The position numbers were made by a program, and so were the translations under genes. From contig CAVTYH010000004.1 in assembly GCA_963738835.1 (NCBI GenBank), forward strand, positions 154,388 through 218,387: a stretch of DNA of 64,000 bases. The letters are read 5' to 3'. Positions 46,445 through 56,283 of the stretch are shown piece after piece (position 1 is the stretch's first letter; the number at the start of each line of letters is the position of its first letter). A model generated the notes under the pieces. That model saw only the letters and a list, made by a program, of their open reading frames with translations, made no database searches and was not told the origin of the DNA. Origin of the DNA: CAVTYH01 sp963738835 (GTDB lineage: Bacteria > Planctomycetota > Planctomycetia > Pirellulales > JADZDJ01).

Positions 46445-47835
46445 TGTATGCCCTCAAGGAACTGTGCTATTTAGTCGCGACGGCGCTGTTCATCTTCTCG
46501 CTGCATTGGATGAACGATCCGCGGACAGCCCGGCGGGCGGTGTTTGCCGGGGCCAGCGGAATGCTGTTGGCGGTGTTGGCAACGTGGTTTCTATACGTGC
46601 CCGCGCTGGGGCATTACGTGTGGATTATCGGTGCGATGCTGGCTGGACTTGCCGTGGGATATCCACTGGCTATGGTTCCCCTCACGGCAGTACCGCAACG
46701 AACCGCGCTATCACACGCCTTCGGCGGATTGGCCGCCGGCTTGGTGGGTATGGCCGAGTATTATTCGACTACGGTTTCCAGTACCACAGCCATTGCGCTC
46801 GTGGCCGAAGTGCTGCTCGGCTTTCTCACGTTTACCGGCAGCTTGATGGCCGCCGGCAAGCTGCAAGGCGTCTCCTGGATTCCACAGCGGCCCGTCACCT
46901 ATCCGTATCAGAATGTCAGCAATATCGGGCTGCTGCTGGCGGCGGTTATTTTGGGAATTCTGGTCGTGCTGCATCCCGCCGGCTTTTGGGCCGGGGTGGC
47001 GTTGCATCTGATCTTGATTATGGCGCTAGTGTTTGGCGTATTGCTGATCATCCCCATCGGCGGCGCCGATATGCCAACGGTCATTTCCATTTTGAATGCG
47101 TACGCCGGCTTATCGGCCGTGGCGATGGGCTTTGTGCTGAACAACAAGTTGCTGATCACCGCCGGTGCGCTGGACGGTTCCAGCGGTTTGATACTCTCGA
47201 TCATCATGTGCCGCGCCATGAACCGCTCGTTCACCAACGTGCTGTTCGGCGCATTCGGCCAGGTGCAAGCGTCCACAGGAACAAAAGAAGATCGAGCCTA
47301 CAAAGAAGAAACGATCGAAGGCGCGGCCCAGATTTTAGAGCAAGCGCAGTTCGTGGTCATCATACCCGGCTATGGCATGGCCGTGGCTCAGGCACAGCAT
47401 CGGGTTCGCGATGTTTACGATCAGCTCAAAAAACGCGGCATCAACGTGAAGTTTGCAATCCATCCCGTGGCCGGCCGCATGCCCGGTCACATGAACGTGC
47501 TGTTGGCCGAAGCCGACATACCGTACGACGATTTGGTCGAGATGGACGAAATCAATCCGGAAATGCCGCACTGCGATGTGGCCCTCGTGATTGGGGCCAA
47601 CGATGTGGTGAACCCGGCGGCACGGACTGATAAATCGACGCCCATTTACGGCATGCCCATCATCGATGCCGACAAAGCCAAAACCGTGTTTGCCATCAAA
47701 CGCAGCAAAAACCCCGGCTTTGCGGGGATCGACAACGATCTGTATTTTCAAGATAACTGCTTCATGCTGTTCGGCGACGCCAAAGCCGTGGCCGGCGAGT
47801 TGGTAAAGCAACTGGCTCACGATGGCGGGCACTAG
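46441..47835 (+). CDS. pntB: NAD(P) transhydrogenase beta subunit
   Basis: 464 residues, intact. Eight or so membrane helices (LCYLVATALFIFSLHWMN, LSHAFGGLAAGLVGMAEYYS, IPIGGADMPTVISILNAYAG, then GFVLNNKLLITAGALDGSSG) and the NADP-binding domain: QFVVIIPGYGMAVAQAQHRV, FAIHPVAGRMPGHMNVLLAE, VALVIGANDVVNPAARTDKS and AIKRSKNPGFAGIDNDLYFQ. It completes the proton-driven NADH to NADP hydride transfer complex in the inner membrane. Start at 46441 overlaps pntAB by four bases. Confidence 0.95.
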   Translation: MMYALKELCYLVATALFIFSLHWMNDPRTARRAVFAGASGMLLAVLATWFLYVPALGHYVWIIGAMLAGLAVGYPLAMVPLTAVPQRTALSHAFGGLAAGLVGMAEYYSTTVSSTTAIALVAEVLLGFLTFTGSLMAAGKLQGVSWIPQRPVTYPYQNVSNIGLLLAAVILGILVVLHPAGFWAGVALHLILIMALVFGVLLIIPIGGADMPTVISILNAYAGLSAVAMGFVLNNKLLITAGALDGSSGLILSIIMCRAMNRSFTNVLFGAFGQVQASTGTKEDRAYKEETIEGAAQILEQAQFVVIIPGYGMAVAQAQHRVRDVYDQLKKRGINVKFAIHPVAGRMPGHMNVLLAEADIPYDDLVEMDEINPEMPHCDVALVIGANDVVNPAARTDKSTPIYGMPIIDADKAKTVFAIKRSKNPGFAGIDNDLYFQDNCFMLFGDAKAVAGELVKQLAHDGGH

Positions 47836-47881
47836 TTGCTCGCTCGCGGCTCACCGCACCAATCGTTCATCTCGGATTTCT

Positions 47882-48595
47882 ATGTCTGACCAAAAGTCAT
47901 CGTCTGGCCCAACCACATCCGGTGCCCACGCTCTTGAAGCCCGGCCCGATTTTCTGGTTACGCTGGGGCTCATTCCACCTTGCACGGTGGAAGACGTCAA
48001 ACAAGCGTATCTGGTGAAAGTGAAAACGGCTCATCCCGATGTTGGCGGCGATGCAGCCGAGTTTCGCAAATTGCAGGAAGCTTTCGAACGGGCCACCGAA
48101 TGGGCCAAGTTCCGCGCCAGCCGGCTCGCCTGGCTCAGCAACTGGGTAGAAAAGTACGTCGAACAAGACAGCGTGGTCGAAGAAATTCAACGTCGTGGCG
48201 GCAAAGTGAAAATCGAAGGGGTCGATTGGCTGCGGCGCTCGTTCGGCGACGATTTTTCGCAAGTCGCCGAGAAAGTGCAGGGCATCGAACTGCACGGGCC
48301 GGCGATCGACGATAAAACCATCGCCTGGCTCAGCGACCACCGCACCACACTTACTTCCCTCAAATCACTCGATCTCACACGCAGCGCCATCACCGATGCC
48401 GGCTTGCAGCACGTGGCCGCATTCCCGGGCTTGCGCGAACTCGATCTATCGGAAACCAAAATCACGATGTCAGGCCTGGCGATGCTCGAACGCCTGCCGG
48501 AACTGGAATGGCTTGGCCTGCGCGGCACCAGCATCGGCTGGTTAGGCCGCACGCGGCTGAAGATGAAGAATTCGAAATTGCAGATAGCGACGTAG
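47882..48595 (+). CDS. J-domain protein with leucine-rich repeats
   Basis: Start ATG 47882. Residues 22-60 form a J domain: FLVTLGLIPPCTVEDVKQAY, then VKTAHPDVGGDAAEFRKLQE with the HPD motif needed to stimulate DnaK. The C-terminal half holds short leucine-rich repeats (LKSLDLTRSAITDAGLQHVA, LRELDLSETKITMSGLAMLE, LEWLGLRGTSIGWLG). About 237 residues. The J-domain/LRR fusion suggests a co-chaperone that picks its own clients by the LRR surface; that role is inferred. It starts 47 bases after pntB. Confidence 0.83.
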   Translation: MSDQKSSSGPTTSGAHALEARPDFLVTLGLIPPCTVEDVKQAYLVKVKTAHPDVGGDAAEFRKLQEAFERATEWAKFRASRLAWLSNWVEKYVEQDSVVEEIQRRGGKVKIEGVDWLRRSFGDDFSQVAEKVQGIELHGPAIDDKTIAWLSDHRTTLTSLKSLDLTRSAITDAGLQHVAAFPGLRELDLSETKITMSGLAMLERLPELEWLGLRGTSIGWLGRTRLKMKNSKLQIAT

Positions 48596-48645
48596 CGACC
48601 AGCAAGCTAGCAATTGGCGGTTGTCGCATCGCATTTCACGAATAG

Positions 48646-48666
48646 CCGGAGGCCAACGGCCTCCGG
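48646..48666. repeat. CCGGAGGCC hairpin
   Basis: CCGGAGGCC-AAC-GGCCTCCGG, a perfect 9-bp stem with 3-base loop, without a T run on either side. It looks like a REP-type palindrome rather than a terminator. Confidence 0.65.
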
Positions 48667-48835
48667 AGAATTGCAAGTTGGTCGTCCCTCAGCCTCGTCT
48701 GCGGAATGGCGTTGCCCACCGGCTAAGTGTCTAATGTTAAATTACTTTCATCCGTTTGCGCCTAATTCTTTGTTGACGAGCCGCTTTCAGGCCGATTACA
48801 AAGAATAAGTAGCAAAGTCCTTCCCCGGAAACCGT

Positions 48836-49378
48836 ATGCCACGACTGGGTCTAACTGTCATTCTGTTGACCATGCAGCTCCTTTCCTGGAGTGCGCAGCC
48901 GCTGTATCTCTGTCTGGGGAACGATGGTTCGGTCGATGTTTGCCTCGGCCCTGGCCATTGCGACTGCGACAAATCGCACCATGACGAGCCGCACAAATGC
49001 TGCGCGGCCCATCACCATGCCACCGATCGGTATCAACCGACCATCGGATCGGTCGTGGCAGATAAAGACTGTGATTGCACGCATTTCCTGATTTCGCAGC
49101 CGCCCAGCCCCGCGGCGGTCGGCAAGCTGATTTCGACCGCTGCCCACGAAACTACCCTGTTCCGCGTAACTTCCGTCGATCCGACCGCCGGCCTCGTGGC
49201 CACTGCCGACCGGGCTAATCGGTTCGACAACTCTCTGCTGCGGGGCGATGCTTCGCCCCTGGTGCTCTTCGCTTCGGTGGCCTTCGCTGCTGAGTCGATT
49301 TCGCACCTGTTTCACGCGCCAAGTGACCGTTCGACTCGGCAATTTCGCGCTCTGACGACTTTTTCCGTAACAGTTTGA
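48836..49378 (+). CDS. Secreted Cys/His-rich protein heading a metal efflux operon
   Basis: 180 residues. A signal peptide (LTVILLTMQLLSWSAQP) is followed by LCLGNDGSVDVCLGPGHCDC and a metal-binding run of Cys and His: DKSHHDEPHKCCAAHHHATD, then DKDCDCTHF. The second half is unremarkable. It lies 36 bases before the RND adaptor gene, so it is likely a periplasmic metal binder of the efflux system. No known family was recalled. Confidence 0.75.
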   Translation: MPRLGLTVILLTMQLLSWSAQPLYLCLGNDGSVDVCLGPGHCDCDKSHHDEPHKCCAAHHHATDRYQPTIGSVVADKDCDCTHFLISQPPSPAAVGKLISTAAHETTLFRVTSVDPTAGLVATADRANRFDNSLLRGDASPLVLFASVAFAAESISHLFHAPSDRSTRQFRALTTFSVTV

Positions 49379-49414
49379 TTGCGTTTGCGCTAGAAACATT
49401 TTCGGAGCCTTGGC

Positions 49415-51021
49415 ATGTCTACATCGATATCCACTCGCCGCCATTTTTCCGTGCGAAAAGCCTTGCCATCGATCGCGGTCATCGCCGCTATTGCGGGTGC
49501 GGCTTATTGGGGCCATGCCAGCGATTGGACGCTGCCGAAGTTTTCCGCACTCACTGGCGGCAAAAAGGCCGCTGGCCAATGCGCCCCGGCGCAGATGGCT
49601 GGTGCAAAGAGCATAACGTGCCGGAGGCGGAGTGCATCGAGTGCAATACGAAACTAGTTCCCGCCGTGACCGATTACGGCTGGTGCGCGGAGCATGGAAT
49701 TGCCGAGTGCCCGCTGCATCATCCCGACGTGGCCCAGCTCAAATCCATTCCGACGGTCAGCGAGGCCGACATCGAGCGCGCGACCAGAGCGCTCGCCTTG
49801 TTGCCACGCCAGGAAAACAACAGCCGTTGCAAGCACTATCAGCGGCGAATTCAATTCGCCTCGACCGAGGCCCTCGATAAGGCTGGTATCGACATTGCCG
49901 TGGCGCAGGAAAGCCCCGTTGTCGAAGCAGTCTCGGCCAACGGCGAAGTGCTTTACGATCAGATGCACCTGGCCCGCTTGGCTAGCCGCGTGACAGGAAC
50001 GGTGTGGCGAGTGGAAAAACAGGTGGGCGATCTGGTCCACAAGGGAGATACCCTGGCGCTGGTCGATTCCGCAGCGGTGGGCAAATCAAAATCGGATTTT
50101 CTGCAGGCGATTTCGCAATTGCGGCTGGCAGGAACCAACGTCGAGCGGCTCAAGCCGCTGGCGCGTGACGGGGCCGTGGCCGGCAAGCTGCTGCTGGAGG
50201 CCGAAGCCGCACTGCAAGAAGCGCAAATCAAATTACTGACGGCACAGCAGGCGCTCGTGAATCTGGGATTGCCTGTGACGGCCGACGAATTCACGAGCCT
50301 CAACACACAACAGATTGCCAAGCAAATTCAATTCCTCGGGCTGCCCGGCGAATTGACCGCCGGATTTGCGGCCGACGCCACCACCTCGAATCTCCTGCCA
50401 TTGCGTTCACCGCTCGATGGCACCGTGGTCGATTGTAAAGTGGTGGCCGGCGAATCGGCCGATGCGGGCGCGACGGTCTTCAGCGTGACCGATTTGCGCC
50501 GTATGTGGCTGATGTTCGACGTGCGGCAAGAGGACGTCGGGCAACTGTCGCTCGGTCAGGCGGTGCTGTTTCGCCCGGCCGATAGCAAGCTGGGAACAGA
50601 ATCGAAAGGATCGATCGCCTGGATCAGCACCGAAGCCGATGACAAAACGCGAACCGTCAAAGTCCGCGTCGAGTTGCCTAATGCAGACAGCCGGTTGCGG
50701 GCCAATACGTTTGGCACAGGCCGAATTGTGCTGCGAGAAGAGCCGCGGGCGATTGTTATTCCGACTGAAGCGGTGCACACCGACGGTGATTGCAGCATCG
50801 TTTTCGTGCGCGATAAAGATTTCCTGCACGACGGCGCCTTGAAGTTTTTCCACATCCGCGAAATACGGCTCGGCGTACGCGACGGCGACACGACGGAGAT
50901 TATCGCCGGATTGCTCCCCGGCGAAGTCATCGCCAGCAAAAACAGCATGGTGCTGGAAGCACAGCTTTTGAAGAGCAATTTAGGCGAAGGCTGCGCGTGC
51001 TGTGCGGCGGCAAAAAAGTAG
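49415..51021 (+). CDS. RND efflux periplasmic adaptor (CusB/CzcB-like) with Cys-rich N-terminus, one frameshift
   Basis: ATG 49415 behind GGAG. Signal anchor (LPSIAVIAAIAGAAYWGHA). After a missing base near 49595 the frame runs through a Cys/His module: GWCKEHNVPEAECIEC and GWCAEHGIAECPLHHP, then the membrane-fusion domain: LASRVTGTVWRVEKQVGDLV, a helical hairpin (RLAGTNVERLKPLARDGAVA, LLEAEAALQEAQIKLLTAQQ), PLRSPLDGTVVDCKVVAGES and the barrel LNxxxRMWLMFDVRQEDVG-like region. The C-terminus is a CACC pair. About 535 residues. It bridges the inner-membrane pump and an outer-membrane channel; no outer-membrane factor gene is visible. Confidence 0.9.
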
Positions 51022-51077
51022 TGTAGCGACCGGGCTCAGCCCAGCGTTCGAACGCGGAGCAAGCTCCGCCGCTACAC
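51021..51077. repeat. Inverted repeat GTGTAGCG between adaptor and pump genes
   Basis: GTGTAGCG (51021-51028) pairs with CGCTACAC (51070-51077). The loop contains GCGGAGCAAGCTCCGC. It is a hairpin element in the 78-base gap of the operon. Confidence 0.6.
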
Positions 51078-51098
51078 TCAACGAAATAAGCATCACAA

Positions 51099-54000
51099 AT
51101 GGATTTCCTCAACCGCATCATCGATTTTTCGCTCCGGCATCGCTTCCTGGTGATTCTGGGGGCGGCAATTTTTGCGATTGCCGGCGGGTTATCGCTGCGC
51201 TATTTGGATATCGACGCTTTTCCCGACACAACGCCCATTCAGGTGCAAATCAACACGGTGGCGCCGGCGCTCGGCCCGGAAGAAGTGGAACAGCGGATCA
51301 CGTTCCCCATCGAACAAGCCATCGGCGGCCTGCCCGGGTTGGAACAGATGCGATCGATCTCCAAGTTCGGCCTGTCGCAAGTCGTCGTCACGTTCAAAGA
51401 TGGCATGGAGATTTACTTTGCTCGCCAGCTCATCAACGAACGCCTTGCCACCGTCGAATTTGCCGCCGGCATTGAGCGGCCGAAAATGGGTCCCGTGGCA
51501 ACCGGCCTGGGCGAAGTTTTTCACTACATCGTCATCGGCAAGGGGCGCGATATCACCGATTTGCGCACCATGCACGATTGGGTCATCAAACCCAATATGC
51601 GCAAAGTGAAAGGCGCGGCGGAAATCAACAGCTGGGGTGGATACGAAAAGCAGTATCAGGTTCGCATCAATCCCACGCTGCTCATCAAATTCGGGCTGAC
51701 CTTCGACCAGGTTGTGCAGGCCGTCGAAGAAAACAATCAAAACGTCGGCGGCGGCATGATCCGCGAAGGCACGCAGGCCGTTTTGGTGCAAGGCGTCGGT
51801 CGGACCGCCAGCATCGATCAAATCAAGGCAATTGTCATCACCGCTAAAGATGGCGTGCCGATTCGAGTCGGCGACGTGGCCGAAGTGGTCATCGGTTCCG
51901 AAATCCGCCGCGGCGCAGTCACCGCCGATGGCAACGGCGAAGTGGTCATGGGCCTGGGCTTCATGCTGATGGGGGAAAACACGCACGAAGTTACCACAGC
52001 GATGAAAGACCGGCTGAATGAAATCAAATCCACGCTGCCGGCCAACATCGACGTGGTTCCGGTTTACGACCGCACACAGCTCGTAGATCACGTCATCAAC
52101 ACGGTCAAGAAGAATCTGTTCGAAGGCGGGCTGTTCGTCATTGCCGTGCTGTTTGCATTTCTCGGCAACTTGCGGGCGGCGGTGATCGTGGCGATGGCTA
52201 TTCCGATTTCGATGTTGTTCGCGTTTTGCGGCATGTTGCGGTTTGGCATTTCCGCCAGTTTGCTGAGTTTGGGAGCCATCGACTTCGGCATGATCGTCGA
52301 TAGTTCAGTCGTGATGGTCGAAAACTGCGTGCGGCACATCGCCGCACGGCAACAACCGGCGGCGTGAGACAAGATGATCGACGTGGTGCGCGAAGCCGCC
52401 GTCGAAGTGCGCAAGCCCACCATGTTCGGCGAACTGATCATCATGATCGTTTACTTGCCGATTTTGACGCTCGAAGGAATCGAAGGCAAATTATTCCGCC
52501 CGATGGCGCTGACCGTCATTTTCGCCCTGATCGGCTCGCTGGTTTTGTCGCTCACACTGATGCCCGTGCTAGCCAGCCTGGTTTTGCCGCGGAAAATCGA
52601 AGAACATGAACCGATTTTGATGCGGGCCATCAAAGTCGTCTACATTCCCGCGCTGCACGTGGCCATGCGACACAAGGCAATGGTCATTGGCTTCGCCGCG
52701 ACATTGGCGTTCGTGGCATTCGGCATCATTGCCCCGAATTTGGGTTCCGAATTCGTGCCGCGGCTGTCGGAAGGTGCGATCGCCGTCAGCGTGGTGCGGC
52801 TCACAGGCACCGATCTGGACGATTCGATCAAATACAACACGCAAATGGAAAAGGCCGTGCTGGCGGCGTTTCCCGATGAAGTGGAACACGTTTGGAGCCG
52901 CATCGGTACCGCCGAGATCGCCACCGATCCGATGGGCATCGAACTGACCGATATGTTCATGACGCTCAAGCCGCGCGACCAATGGAAGCAAGCCCAACAC
53001 GCAAGCGGAATTGACCGAACTGATCGAAAACCACTTGCGCGATCTGCCTGGCCAGCGGCTGGAATTCTTGCAGCCGATCGAAATGCGGATGAACGAAATG
53101 GTTACCGGCGTCCGCTCCGACGTGGCGGTAAAACTGTACGGCGACGATCTCGACGTGCTGGTGGCCAAGGCCAAGGAAATCGAAGCCATTTTGAACCAAA
53201 TTCCCGGCGCAGCCGATGTGGCGTCCGAGCAAGTCACCGGTCAGCCGGTGCTGCAAATCAAACTCGATCAAGAACAGTTGGCCCGTTACGGCGTGCCGGC
53301 CAAAGTCGTGACCGACTTCATCGAATCGATCGGCAGCAAACCGCTGGGCGAAATCATCGAAGGGCAATTGCGATTTCCACTCGTCGTGCGGCTACCCGAG
53401 GAGATGCGGGCCGGCGTCAAGGCAATTGGTTCGATTCTAATTTCCACCGCCTCCGGCCAACGCTTGCCGCTGTCGAGCCTGGCCGATATCCGCGTTGATC
53501 GAAGGGCCATCGACCATCACCCGTGAATGGGGGCAGCGGCGGATCACCGTGTCGGCCAATGTCCGCGGCCGCGACATCGGCAGTTTCGTGGCCGAGGCGC
53601 AAAACCGCATCAAGCAAGAATTCACGCTGCCGCCGGGGCGATACTCGTTCGAGTTCGGCGGGCAGTTCGAGCACTTGCAGCAGGCCCGCACGCGGCTGTT
53701 GATCGTCGTGCCGGTGGCATTGCTCCTGATTTTCGGTTTGCTCTACGTTACCTATCAAAACTGGATCGACGTGCTGCGGGTGTTCACCGCCGTGCCGTTT
53801 GGCTGGGTCGGCGGCATTTTCGCGCTGTGGCTGCGCGACATGCCGTTTTCGATTTCCGCCGCCATCGGGTTCATCGCGCTGTCCGGCGTGGCGGTGCTCG
53901 ATGCGATGATTTTGGTCAGCTACATCCGGCAACTGCGGGCCAAAGGCATGTCGCTGGAGCGAGCCGTCGAAGATGCTGCCACCACACGGCTGCGTCCGGT

Positions 54001-54243
54001 GCTGATGACCACGCTGGTCGCCAGCCTCGGTTTTTTGCCGATGGCCTTCAGCACCGGCATGGGCGCCGAAGTGCAGCGGCCGCTTGGCCACCGTCGTCAT
54101 CGGCGGCGTGATCAGCGCCATGATCATGTCGCTGCTTGGTGCTGCGCGTGTTGTATTTACTGTTCGATTCGCCGGTTAAATCGGCAAACCAAGAAGACGA
54201 CTCCGAAAGTACCGAAGAACTGGCAAGCGTCAGTGCAGTTTGA
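51099..54243 (+). CDS. Heavy-metal RND efflux pump (CusA/CzcA family), in-frame stop and several frameshifts
   Basis: MDFLNRIIDFSLRHRFLVIL from 51099, then LDIDAFPDTTPIQVQINTVA and FPIEQAIGGLPGLEQMRSIS, the heavy-metal RND opening. An in-frame TGA at 52365 interrupts before RDKMIDVVREAAVEVRKPTM-like sequence. Further breaks near 52990, 53490, 54083 and 54135 are single-base shifts, two of them CTGG read as CTTGG. Later motifs: PPGRYSFEFGGQFEHLQQAR, GFIALSGVAVLDAMILVSYI and LRPVLMTTLVASLGFLPMAF. About 1045 residues if repaired, the usual size. It exports divalent or monovalent metal ions across the inner membrane; which metal is not evident. Confidence 0.9.
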
Positions 54244-54265
54244 TTTTTTTAGAAAGGAAAACGCA

Positions 54266-54619
54266 ATGAATCTTGGAAAACTCGTGGTCATCGTCATTGG
54301 CATCGCTTCATTGGCAGTCCTGTCGGCTTGCAGCAAGTCGCCAGATCAAAACGCACCGGCTGCCGCGCCGACCGCGCAAGTCTCCACGGAAGGCCACTCC
54401 CACGAAGGCTGGTGGTGCGATGAACACGGCGTGCCCGAATCGGTCTGTGCCCAGTGCAACAACAAGCTGGCCGCCGATTTCAAGGCCAAAGGCGATTGGT
54501 GCGCCAAGCACGATCGGCCCGACTCGCAGTGCTTCGTCTGCCATCCGGAAAACGAAGCCAAATTCGTCGCACTGTATGAAGCCAAGTACGGCAAGAAACC
54601 GCCCGAGCGGAAAGAATGA
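54266..54619 (+). CDS. Small Cys-rich lipoprotein of the efflux operon
   Basis: 117 residues from ATG 54266 behind AAAGGAAA. Lipobox in VIVIGIASLAVLSACSKSPD (Cys 22). The mature part repeats the adaptor's Cys/His module: GWWCDEHGVPESVCAQCNNK and DWCAKHDRPDSQCFVCHPEN, each a WCxxHxxPxxxCxxC pattern. It starts 22 bases after the pump stop. It probably binds the exported metal at the outer or inner membrane surface and may hand it to the adaptor. That role is inferred from shared motif and position. Confidence 0.8.
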   Translation: MNLGKLVVIVIGIASLAVLSACSKSPDQNAPAAAPTAQVSTEGHSHEGWWCDEHGVPESVCAQCNNKLAADFKAKGDWCAKHDRPDSQCFVCHPENEAKFVALYEAKYGKKPPERKE

Positions 54620-54998
54620 CTGCAGAATCGCACGGATAGCGTCGGAGCCGTACCCGGGTCGTACTAGCGACAAAAAGGCACTCCAGAAGTCGTTCGCCGC
54701 TGCCGGTTCCAAATAATGACAAGATCATGGCTTCGCCCCAGGCCGCGGCGGCCGGGTCCGGGCAACCCGCCGGGCAAGAAGTTCAAAGTCGCGGGCAAGA
54801 CAGTTTTCAATTTAAATCGTCTAACAAAATGCTCCCTCTCCCCTTGCGCTCGGAGGGTTGGGGTGAGAGGTAAAGATCATTTTGTTAGACGCCCTTAGCT
54901 TTTTCTGCTAATAAACTTTGATCTTGCTGCACCGGGCCGCTAAAGTATCGGCTGGCCGATCGAGCCAACATCCAGTTCCAAACCCGGGGGAAACAAAC
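54620..54998. other. 379 bp intergenic region with a nested repeat
   Basis: No gene is supported. It holds the 74-base element at 54818-54891 and, from about 54960, the ribosome site (GGGGGAAA) of the beta-propeller gene. Confidence 0.5.
54818..54891. repeat. CCCTC palindrome copy framed by 14-bp inverted repeats
   Basis: CGTCTAACAAAATG (54818-54831) and its exact complement (54878-54891) bracket CCCTCTCCCC...GGGTGAGAGG. The outer arms look like the terminal repeats of a miniature element, or the stem of one long hairpin. Confidence 0.75.
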
Positions 54999-56127
54999 AT
55001 GGATCACACCAACCAAATCAGTCAGGGCATATTTGCGACCGCAGCGCTTTTGGCTTTTGCCTGCGCCGCCCACGGCGCAGAAACACCCGCTACCAAGCCG
55101 TCTTCGGTCACGCCGCTGATGAAGCTGTTAGATCGCTTCACCGCTGCCGATGTGCCAGCCCTCGGCCCGGCCGAAACCGAAGTCGCAGCGCGCAAGTGGG
55201 ATCAGCCCATTCCGACCGGCCTGCCCGGCAAGGGCCTGGCCCAGCATCCGATGCTCTACATCGGCGAGGGCTACAACAAGATGTTCCTGGTCAATGACGG
55301 CAAAATCATCTGGACCTATTCCACCGGCAAGGGCAACGAATACGACGACGTGTGGATGCTCTCCAACGGCAACATTCTGTTCACCCGCATGCAATACATC
55401 GCCGAGATCACGCCGAAAAAAGAAGTCGTCTGGCGTATGAGCGATGACAGATGACCCGGCTAAGCACACCGAAATCCACGCCTGCCAGCCGATCGGCCTG
55501 GACAAAGTGCTGTTCGTCGAAAACGGCCTGCCGCCGAAGCTGAAAGTCGTCAACATCAAAACCGGCGCACGTCGGAAGTCGATCACGAGCTGCCGGCCAT
55601 CGAGCCGCCCGATCCCAAGAAGATTCACCCGCAATTCCGCCGCGTCCGCTACACGGCGCAGGGAACTTACCTCGTGCCGTTTCTGAACATGGGCAAGGTC
55701 ATCGAGTACGACAAGGACTTCAAGGAAATCTGGAGCTTCGATGCCAGTTCATCTGCCCGCCGGCGAAAAATTCTCGCCCTGGGCCGCCATCCGTCTGAAG
55801 AACGGCAACACGCTGATCACCAACGAATCGGGAAAGTCGCAGCTCGAAGTCACCCCCGATAAGAAAATCGTCTGGCAACTCAAGCCCGACGATCTGCCCG
55901 AGGAATACCGCTACATCAACACGCAAACCTGCACCCGCCTGGCCAACGGCAACACCATCGTCTGCTCGCGCGGCGGCAACGGGAAGGGCCCGCAACTGGT
56001 CGAAGTCACGCCCGACAAAAAAGTCGTCTGGGTGCTGCAGGACTGGGCCAACCTCGGCCCCGCCACCGCCGTGCAGATTCTCGACGATCCCGGCGTGCCG
56101 GAAAATCCGGGCGAGTCGGAACATTGA
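54999..56127 (+). CDS. Secreted beta-propeller (PQQ/WD-like) protein, several frameshifts
   Basis: Signal peptide from ATG 54999 (GIFATAALLAFACAAHGA), then repeated blade motifs: NKMFLVNDGKIIWTYSTGKG, DDVWMLSNGNILFTRMQYIA and EITPKKEVVWRM, and after breaks near 55440, 55570 and 55740, RLKNGNTLITNESGKSQLEV, LEVTPDKKIVWQLKPDDLPE and RLANGNTIVCSRGGNGKG. The x-NGNxLx and VTPDKKVVW pattern recurs four or five times, giving a propeller of the kind common in planctomycete secreted proteins. About 376 residues. The ligand or reaction is unknown. Confidence 0.82.
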
Positions 56128-56209
56128 CAGACTGCGTGTGCCAACTGCTCCTCTGGCATCCGACGTTGCCCCCCCCAAGCTGCATGCAATAGAATCGCGG
56201 GTCGGCCTT

Positions 56210-56283
56210 CGGAGCGTGACGCTGCCTGGCTAGAGCGCTTATTCGGGACCAAGAGGTCGCAAGTTCAAATCTTGTCGCCCCGA
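56210..56283 (+). tRNA. tRNA-Pro (CGG), degenerate or with a base missing
   Basis: CGGAGCG (56210-56216) pairs with CGCCCCG (56276-56282) except for one A-C mismatch, with discriminator A at 56283. A long D loop (CTGCCTGGCTAGA) follows, then a stem-loop with TTCGGGA (anticodon CGG) whose 5' arm CTTA lacks a base against CCAAG, then an intact T arm (GCAAG TTCAAAT CTTGT). Either one base was lost in sequencing or the gene is decaying. No CCA is encoded; the bases after A match a transposase reading frame instead. Confidence 0.65.

Noticed and set aside
52365..52367. TGA as a recoded sense codon
   Set aside because: Only one in-frame TGA of this kind was noticed and normal genes here end in TGA, so an altered code is not supported.
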